In this document: positions 30,921 to 35,656 of the stretch, in pieces
Numbering within the stretch: position 1 is the first letter of the stretch
Layout: each line of letters opens with the position of its first letter
NCBI GenBank assembly: GCA_019634125.1
Contig: JAHQVX010000046.1
Location: 1 to 35,656, forward strand
Source: Saprospiraceae bacterium
GTDB taxonomy: Bacteria; Bacteroidota; Bacteroidia; Chitinophagales; JAHQVX01
Reading direction: 5' to 3'
Length of the DNA stretch: 35,656 bases
Position numbers and translations under genes: made by a program
Notes under the pieces: generated by a model
Told to the model about the DNA's origin: nothing
Database searches by the model: none
What the model saw: only the letters and a program-made list of their open reading frames with translations

Positions 30921-31771
30921 CAGATATTCAACTCATTGAATGCCCGCGTGATGCCATGCAGGGTCTGCATTATCATATCCCGACAGCAGAGAAAGTGGCC
31001 TACATAAATGCCTTGCTGAAAGTAGGCTTTCATACTATTGATTTTGGGAGTTTTGTTAGCCCCAAAGCCATTCCTCAACTGGCAGATACCAAAGCCGTTG
31101 TCGACCAACTAGATTTGGATGGAACTGAGACAAAACTCTTGGCTATCATTGCTAACCTGCGGGGTGCACAAGATGCAGCTGCATTCGAACAAATTGCCTA
31201 TTTGGGCTTTCCTTTTTCAGTGTCGGAAACGTTTCAACAGCGAAATACTAACGCCTCGCAAAGCGAGGCGTTAAACCGCTTGCAAGACATTCAAAACCTT
31301 TGTGAAAAACACAACAAGCAACTCGTTGCCTATTTGTCCATGGGTTTTGGCAATCCGTATGGTGATCCCTGGGATGTTGAAGCTGTAGAGAAATGGGTAG
31401 AACAACTCTATAAAATAGGCATTCGAATAATGCCATTAGCCGATACCGTTGGTGTGGCCAATCCTGGTAGTATTCACTACTTATTTTCCAATCTAATTCC
31501 TGCTTATCCAGATGTGGAGTTCGGTGCGCATTTTCATAGCCATCCGAATTCCTGGGAAGATAAAATAGAGGCCGCATTAGAAGCGGGCTGCGCCCGCTTC
31601 GATACAACCATCAAAGGAATTGGCGGTTGTCCCATGGCTGAAGATGATCTAGTTGGAAATATTGATACGCTCAATGTCCTCCAGTTTTTCGAGGCACAGG
31701 GTAGACCACGCCCTTTAAATCTTGAAGCATTGGCCGGTGCCGAGAAGTTGGCAGGCCAAATTTTTCTTTAA
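30911..31771 (+). CDS. mvaB: Hydroxymethylglutaryl-CoA lyase
   Basis: Splits HMG-CoA into acetoacetate and acetyl-CoA, the last step of leucine breakdown. 286 residues, TIM barrel of the DRE-TIM family. ECPRDAMQG (10-18) carries the metal-binding Asp14, HFHSHPN gives His207 and His209, and KGIGGCPMAEDDLVGN has the active-site Cys240 and the metal-ligand Asn250. The ECPRDAMQ form in place of EVGPRDGLQ is the variant common in Bacteroidota. Four-base overlap with leuS. Two triloop palindromes lie inside the gene. A terminator-like hairpin follows. Confidence 0.9.
   Translation: MTTSDIQLIECPRDAMQGLHYHIPTAEKVAYINALLKVGFHTIDFGSFVSPKAIPQLADTKAVVDQLDLDGTETKLLAIIANLRGAQDAAAFEQIAYLGFPFSVSETFQQRNTNASQSEALNRLQDIQNLCEKHNKQLVAYLSMGFGNPYGDPWDVEAVEKWVEQLYKIGIRIMPLADTVGVANPGSIHYLFSNLIPAYPDVEFGAHFHSHPNSWEDKIEAALEAGCARFDTTIKGIGGCPMAEDDLVGNIDTLNVLQFFEAQGRPRPLNLEALAGAEKLAGQIFL
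31249..31273. repeat. Triloop palindrome inside the HMG-CoA lyase gene (first)
   Basis: 11-bp arms TAACGCCTCGC / GCGAGGCGTTA around AAA on the plus strand, encoding T-N-A-S-Q-S-E-A-L in a surface helix region. Confidence 0.85.
31580..31600. repeat. Triloop palindrome inside the HMG-CoA lyase gene (second)
   Basis: 9-bp arms GAAGCGGGC / GCCCGCTTC around TGC, encoding E-A-G-C-A-R-F, a conserved barrel segment just before the IKGIGGCP motif. Confidence 0.8.
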
Positions 31772-31801
31772 CTACTTTTTTGGTGATAAAACTAAGAAGG
31801 A

Positions 31802-31822
31802 CCCCCCGCCCTAGGCGGGGGG
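31802..31822. terminator. GC-rich hairpin between the lyase and the giant repeat protein
   Basis: 9-bp arms CCCCCCGCC / GGCGGGGGG with loop CTA, 30 bases after the lyase stop and 11 bases before the stop of the convergent giant gene. No T-run follows on either strand, so it may act as a roadblock-type or processing hairpin. A second hairpin, GAGTTACC/GGTAACTC on the minus strand (31830-31852), covers the stop codon of the giant gene. Confidence 0.6.
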
Positions 31823-31832
31823 CGTATAAGAG

Positions 31833-34800
31833 TTACCTAATTAGGGTAACTCCCCCTTCTTGATAGTGATCGGTTACACTGCCGTCAGGCTGTAATATCT
31901 TATATTCTGCATACCATAAGTACAAGTCTTTTGGCATGTCTTGGTCGCGGTAAGTACCATTCCAACCTTCATTTACATCAAAGCACTCGAATACGAAGTT
32001 GCCCCAACGGTCAAAGATTCTTAAGTGATATTCAATTACCGTACAGTCAACACCTACAGCATAGAAAATGTCGTTCTCTCCATTACCATTCGGTGAGAAA
32101 GCAGTAGGGTAATCAACACACTCTTCATCTGTACATACAATTCTTCGAATGTTGTAAGTCACTAGGGAATCACATCCGTATTCAGATTTGTATTCCACCG
32201 TTTCTATGGTATTGTTTGTCACCACAATATCAGTTCCAGGAATCTGGTATTCCTCATCCTCACAGATGTAAATCAATTGATTCATATCGTATGTCGGACG
32301 AACGGTTAAGTCTGTGAATATCGTACTGTCACATCCGTTTTCTGCTGTAAGAACTGTTGTGTAGAAACCAGTTTCGCCAACAACACTTCCATCAGGTAAT
32401 ACATAAGTATCTTCTTCACATATGTCAACCACTTGGGTTTCTTCGAATGTAGGTTTTACAAAGAGATCAGTATTGATAGTACTATCACAACCGTAAATGG
32501 TCTGAAGTATCGTTTCATAAATACCAGTCTCATTCACTAAGGTACCATCAGGTAATTCATAGAACTCATTATCACAAATCTCAGCCTCAATGTCAATGTC
32601 ATAAGTTGGATGAACTCTTAAGAATGTAGTGATGATGGAATCACAACCAAACTCTGTTAAGAGCTCAGAAACATGAACATAATCACCAGCTACACCATCA
32701 GTCCAAGGTGTTCCATCAGGATATGAGTAATCATCATTATCACAAATCTCTACATTCTCCTCTAAGTCATACTCAGGGTGAACAGTGAGAATAGTAGTGA
32801 TAATAGAATCACATCCAAATTGAGTAAGCAAGCTGGATACTTGAGTATATGTTCCTGCAACAGTCTCGCCAGGAGTACCATCAGGGTAGATGAATGGATC
32901 ACTCTCACATTTCTCTTCCTCAACAGTAATATCATATCTAGTCTCAAGTACTTCGAAGGTCACAGTACATGTCTCAAGCTGACCACAAGAATCACTTACA
33001 GTATAAGTAATGGTTACAGAACCACCACAATTATCTGGAGCTACAAATCCAGACAAGTCAGTTTCAGTAGTGTTACAACCACCGCCATTATAACCAAACT
33101 GTGCAATCCAGTCAGCAAATGAAGCGTCGATAGCCGCCTGACTCTGGTCAGTGCCTTCCGTTAAATCTCCAGGACAGTTAATCGCTAGAGTAGGAGCAGC
33201 AACTACAGTAAAGGTAGCTGAACAAGTTTCCAACTGACCACAAGAATCTGAAGCCTCATAGTTTATCGTAACACTTCCACCACATGCATCAGGTGAACTG
33301 AATTGTGTGAGATCTGTAGAAATAGTATTACAACCACCTATTGTACTAAATCCAGCAATCCATGTTGCAAACGATGCATCAATCTCGGCTTGTGTCTGAC
33401 AACTTGCCTCTGTAATGTCAGAAGGACAAGTCACCGCTAATATTGGTGCATCCACAACAGTGAATGATGCACTACAACTTGCTGTCTGACCACAAGAATC
33501 CGATGCTTCAAAGTTGATAGTAACTGTACCACCACATGCATCAGGTGCACTGAATTGTGTTAAGTCAGTAGAAATGGTATTACACCCACCTGTTACAGTG
33601 AATTGTGCAATCCAAGCAGCAAATGATGCGTCAATATCAGCTTGTGTCTGACAACTTCCTTCCGTAATGGTGCTTGGACAAGATACCGATAAGTCAGGTC
33701 TGTCAACAACAGTAAAGGTTGAAGAACAAGATGCTGTTTGTCCATTGTCATCACTAGCCTCGAAGTCAATAGTTACAGAACCACCACAGATATCAGGAGC
33801 ACTGAAGACGCTTAAGTCAGTACTTACCGTATTACACCCACCTGAAGCAGTGAACTGAGCTAACCAAGCTGCAAAAGCAGTGTCAATATCAGCCTGTGTC
33901 TGACAGCTATCTTCAACTTGGTCCGCAGGACAATTAATCGTAATCGGTGTGTCATCCGTTACAGTAAACGTTGCAGTACAACTCTCTAATTGACCACAAG
34001 AATCACTTGCAGAATAAGTCACAGTTACTGAACCTCCTGTATTATCAGGAGCAGTGTATATAGAAAGGTCTGTACTTACAGTATTACAACCACCAGTTGT
34101 AGTAAACTGTGCTAACCAGTTGGCGAACTCAACTTCTACTTCTCCTTGTGTCTGACATGCCTCACCAGTAAAGTCCGCTGGGCATGTTACACTTAACACA
34201 GGAGCAGCTTCCACTGTAAAGGTCACAGTACAACTCTCAGACTGACCACATGTGTCAGATGCCGTGTATGTAATACTTACACTACCACCACAAGCATCTG
34301 GTGCAGTAAATCCAGAAATATCTGTTACAGAAGTGTCACAACCACCTCCAGTATAATTGAATTGTGCAATCCAAGTAGCAAATGCCGCATCAATAGCCGT
34401 CTGGTCTTGACAACTTCCCTCAGTAATATCACTCGGACAACTAATCGTGATGGCAGGTGCATCCTCTACAGTAAATGTGGCCATTTCTGTCGTGGATTGA
34501 CCACAATCGTCACTTACAGTATAAGTAATGTCTACTCCACCACCACAATATGAAGGTGCTGTGAATACTGAAAGGTCAGTTGCTACTGCATTACATCCAC
34601 CAGTAAATGTGAATTGTGCAATCCATGTAGTAAATGCGGCATCTACATCAGCTTGTGCCTCACAACTTCCAATAGTTTGGTTAGTTGGTGCAGATACAAT
34701 TAAATCATCACGATCTGTTACAGTGAATGTTGCTGACTCAGTAAACGTCTGACCACAATCATCAGTAACACTATAAGTAATGTCAACCGAACCACCACAG

Positions 34801-35656
34801 AAAGATGGAGCAGTAAATACTGAAAGGTCAGTAGCAACAGCATTACATCCTCCAGTGAATCCAAACTGTCCTACCCACGTTGCAAATGCTGCATCTATGT
34901 CAGCTTGTGTCTGACATGCTGTTTCCACTTGACTTGTAGGAGCACTTACAATTAAATCATCTCTGTCCGTAACAGTAAATGTAGCCGAACAAGAATCTGT
35001 CTGTCCATTATCATCATTCGCCTCAAATACTATTGTTACAGAACCACCACAGAATGAAGGCGCTGTTTCAGCAGAAAGGTCAGTAGCAACAGTGTTACAT
35101 CCACCAGTAGCAGTAAACTGAGCAATCCAGGCAGCAAACGCTGCATCGATAGCTGCTTGGTCCTGACAAGCAGGCTCCAGCTGATCAGCCGGACAGTTGA
35201 TCACAATTGGTGTATCATCAGTCACCGTAAATGTTGCCGTACAAGTCTCAGACTGTGAACAGTCATCACTTGCAGTATAAGTAATGGTGACAGATCCACC
35301 TGTATTCGGTGGAGCTACTTCACCAGAAAGATCAGTAGCAGTGGTATTACAACCACCAGTATTGGTAAATCCAGCAATCCAAGTAGCGAATGCTGCATCA
35401 ACATCGGCTTGTGTTTGACAAGCAGGAAGTGTTTCATCGGCTGGACAAGTAACAGCAAGTATAGGCGCTGCTTCAACAGTAAATGTAGCAGAACAAGTTT
35501 GAGTCTGTCCACACACATCATCCGCTTGGTAATCGATGGTAACCGAACCACCACAGAATGATGGGGCAGTGAATACTGAAAGATCAGTAGCTGTAGTATT
35601 ACACCCACCAGTATTGGTAAATCCAGCAATCCAAGTCGCGAATGCTGCATCAATAG
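31833..35656 (-). CDS. Giant secreted repeat protein with type IX secretion C-terminal domain, 5' end outside the window
   Basis: The frame is open from the right edge to TAA at 31833, giving 1,274 codons; a GTG at 35516 is internal, since the repeat pattern goes on upstream. N- to C-terminal: ten complete and one partial units of about 84 residues (pattern CQTQADIDAAFATWIAQF, GGCNT, TDLS, CGGSVTI, ASDxCGQ, ATFTV, CPAD), resembling HYR/Ig-like adhesin modules and rich in spaced cysteines. Five units of about 45-50 residues follow, with PDGT and YGCDSIITT. The last about 95 residues (YPTAFSPNGNGENDIF, LRIFDRWGNFVFE, WNGTYRDQDMP) are the gliding-motility-associated type B sorting domain. The protein is probably a surface adhesin or structural protein; the function is otherwise unknown. 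Confidence 0.92.
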   Translation of the reverse strand, partial: IDAAFATWIAGFTNTGGCNTTATDLSVFTAPSFCGGSVTIDYQADDVCGQTQTCSATFTVEAAPILAVTCPADETLPACQTQADVDAAFATWIAGFTNTGGCNTTATDLSGEVAPPNTGGSVTITYTASDDCSQSETCTATFTVTDDTPIVINCPADQLEPACQDQAAIDAAFAAWIAQFTATGGCNTVATDLSAETAPSFCGGSVTIVFEANDDNGQTDSCSATFTVTDRDDLIVSAPTSQVETACQTQADIDAAFATWVGQFGFTGGCNAVATDLSVFTAPSFCGGSVDITYSVTDDCGQTFTESATFTVTDRDDLIVSAPTNQTIGSCEAQADVDAAFTTWIAQFTFTGGCNAVATDLSVFTAPSYCGGGVDITYTVSDDCGQSTTEMATFTVEDAPAITISCPSDITEGSCQDQTAIDAAFATWIAQFNYTGGGCDTSVTDISGFTAPDACGGSVSITYTASDTCGQSESCTVTFTVEAAPVLSVTCPADFTGEACQTQGEVEVEFANWLAQFTTTGGCNTVSTDLSIYTAPDNTGGSVTVTYSASDSCGQLESCTATFTVTDDTPITINCPADQVEDSCQTQADIDTAFAAWLAQFTASGGCNTVSTDLSVFSAPDICGGSVTIDFEASDDNGQTASCSSTFTVVDRPDLSVSCPSTITEGSCQTQADIDASFAAWIAQFTVTGGCNTISTDLTQFSAPDACGGTVTINFEASDSCGQTASCSASFTVVDAPILAVTCPSDITEASCQTQAEIDASFATWIAGFSTIGGCNTISTDLTQFSSPDACGGSVTINYEASDSCGQLETCSATFTVVAAPTLAINCPGDLTEGTDQSQAAIDASFADWIAQFGYNGGGCNTTETDLSGFVAPDNCGGSVTITYTVSDSCGQLETCTVTFEVLETRYDITVEEEKCESDPFIYPDGTPGETVAGTYTQVSSLLTQFGCDSIITTILTVHPEYDLEENVEICDNDDYSYPDGTPWTDGVAGDYVHVSELLTEFGCDSIITTFLRVHPTYDIDIEAEICDNEFYELPDGTLVNETGIYETILQTIYGCDSTINTDLFVKPTFEETQVVDICEEDTYVLPDGSVVGETGFYTTVLTAENGCDSTIFTDLTVRPTYDMNQLIYICEDEEYQIPGTDIVVTNNTIETVEYKSEYGCDSLVTYNIRRIVCTDEECVDYPTAFSPNGNGENDIFYAVGVDCTVIEYHLRIFDRWGNFVFECFDVNEGWNGTYRDQDMPKDLYLWYAEYKILQPDGSVTDHYQEGGVTLIR
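32110..32945 (-). repeat. Five tandem repeats of the YPDGT-GCDSI type
   Basis: Encodes five units of 45-50 residues of the form C-E/D-x-D/E-x-x-Y-x-x-PDG-T ... GCDSxIxTxLxVxP. The last is degenerate (YQIPGTD, YGCDSLVTYN). Such units commonly sit just before the type B sorting domain in Bacteroidota surface proteins. Confidence 0.8.
32946..35656 (-). repeat. Tandem array of 252-bp units (ten complete plus one partial)
   Basis: Units of about 84 codons encode the cysteine-rich adhesin modules. Neighbouring copies can be almost identical in DNA: the stretch at 35342-35400 and the stretch 252 bases further at 35594-35652 differ at only a few positions. The array continues past the right edge. 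Confidence 0.9.

Noticed and set aside
32946-35656. Regular repeats considered as a CRISPR array
   Set aside because: The period is 252 bp, there are no unique spacers, and the frame codes for protein throughout.

Overview
The window is from a member of the Bacteroidota, most likely a marine-type Flavobacteriales bacterium. Four things point there. A huge repeat protein ends in a type B C-terminal domain for the type IX secretion system. Several starts are preceded at short distance by the -7 box TAnnTTTG used by Bacteroidota RNA polymerase. Shine-Dalgarno sequences are mostly absent. The gene families are typical of the phylum: yeast-like IlvC, one-chain E1 alpha/beta dehydrogenase, DUF4197, CCC-motif membrane protein, CcmB/C/D, SemiSWEET, HsdR_N protein. 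I see no tRNA, rRNA, IS element, prophage or CRISPR array. No stretch over 300 bases lacks a gene.

Layout. (1) 1-5926, minus strand: branched-chain amino-acid operon ilvD-ilvB-ilvN-ilvC-ilvA (ilvA runs off the left edge). It is headed by a promoter, an 18-codon leader peptide rich in Val/Ile/Leu and a terminator with a competing antiterminator pairing, i.e. a classical attenuator. (2) 5929-7936, minus: a GNAT acetyltransferase, a secreted NTF2-like/VOC fusion and a small outer-membrane-type protein. (3) 8030-11284, minus: thrS-infC-rpmI-rplT, with a terminator-like hairpin and a new promoter between infC and rpmI. (4) 11445-14478, plus: tyrosine catabolism genes hmgA and hppD with two small membrane proteins between them. 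(5) 14651-19965, minus: one-chain E1, glutaryl-CoA dehydrogenase and E2, followed by a DUF4197 lipoprotein. (6) 20088-23121: a TlpA-like thioredoxin lipoprotein (plus), a second DUF4197 lipoprotein (minus) and a LuxE-like acyl-activating protein (minus). (7) 23154-26134, plus: cytochrome c maturation genes ccmB, ccmC, ccmD and a glutamate dehydrogenase. (8) 26197-31771: HsdR_N nuclease-like protein, AMP nucleosidase, SemiSWEET, DUF2007, leuS and HMG-CoA lyase. (9) 31833-35656, minus: the C-terminal 1,274 codons of a giant secreted repeat protein, open at the right edge.

How the genes work together. The left end builds Ile, Val and Leu precursors under attenuation control. The middle breaks amino acids down: HppD and HmgA for tyrosine, the E1/E2 complex with glutaryl-CoA dehydrogenase perhaps for lysine/tryptophan via 2-oxoadipate, HMG-CoA lyase for leucine, and glutamate dehydrogenase for nitrogen. 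Translation genes (thrS, infC, rpmI, rplT, leuS) lie between these groups.

The most unusual signal cuts across gene boundaries. The window holds at least 16 perfect palindromes with stems of 9-17 bp and a loop of exactly 3 bases, ten of them inside protein genes, including conserved enzyme segments. About 0.14 would be expected by chance. Five intergenic ones share the core CGGCAAAGCCG, always with AAA on the same DNA strand whatever the direction of the neighbouring genes.
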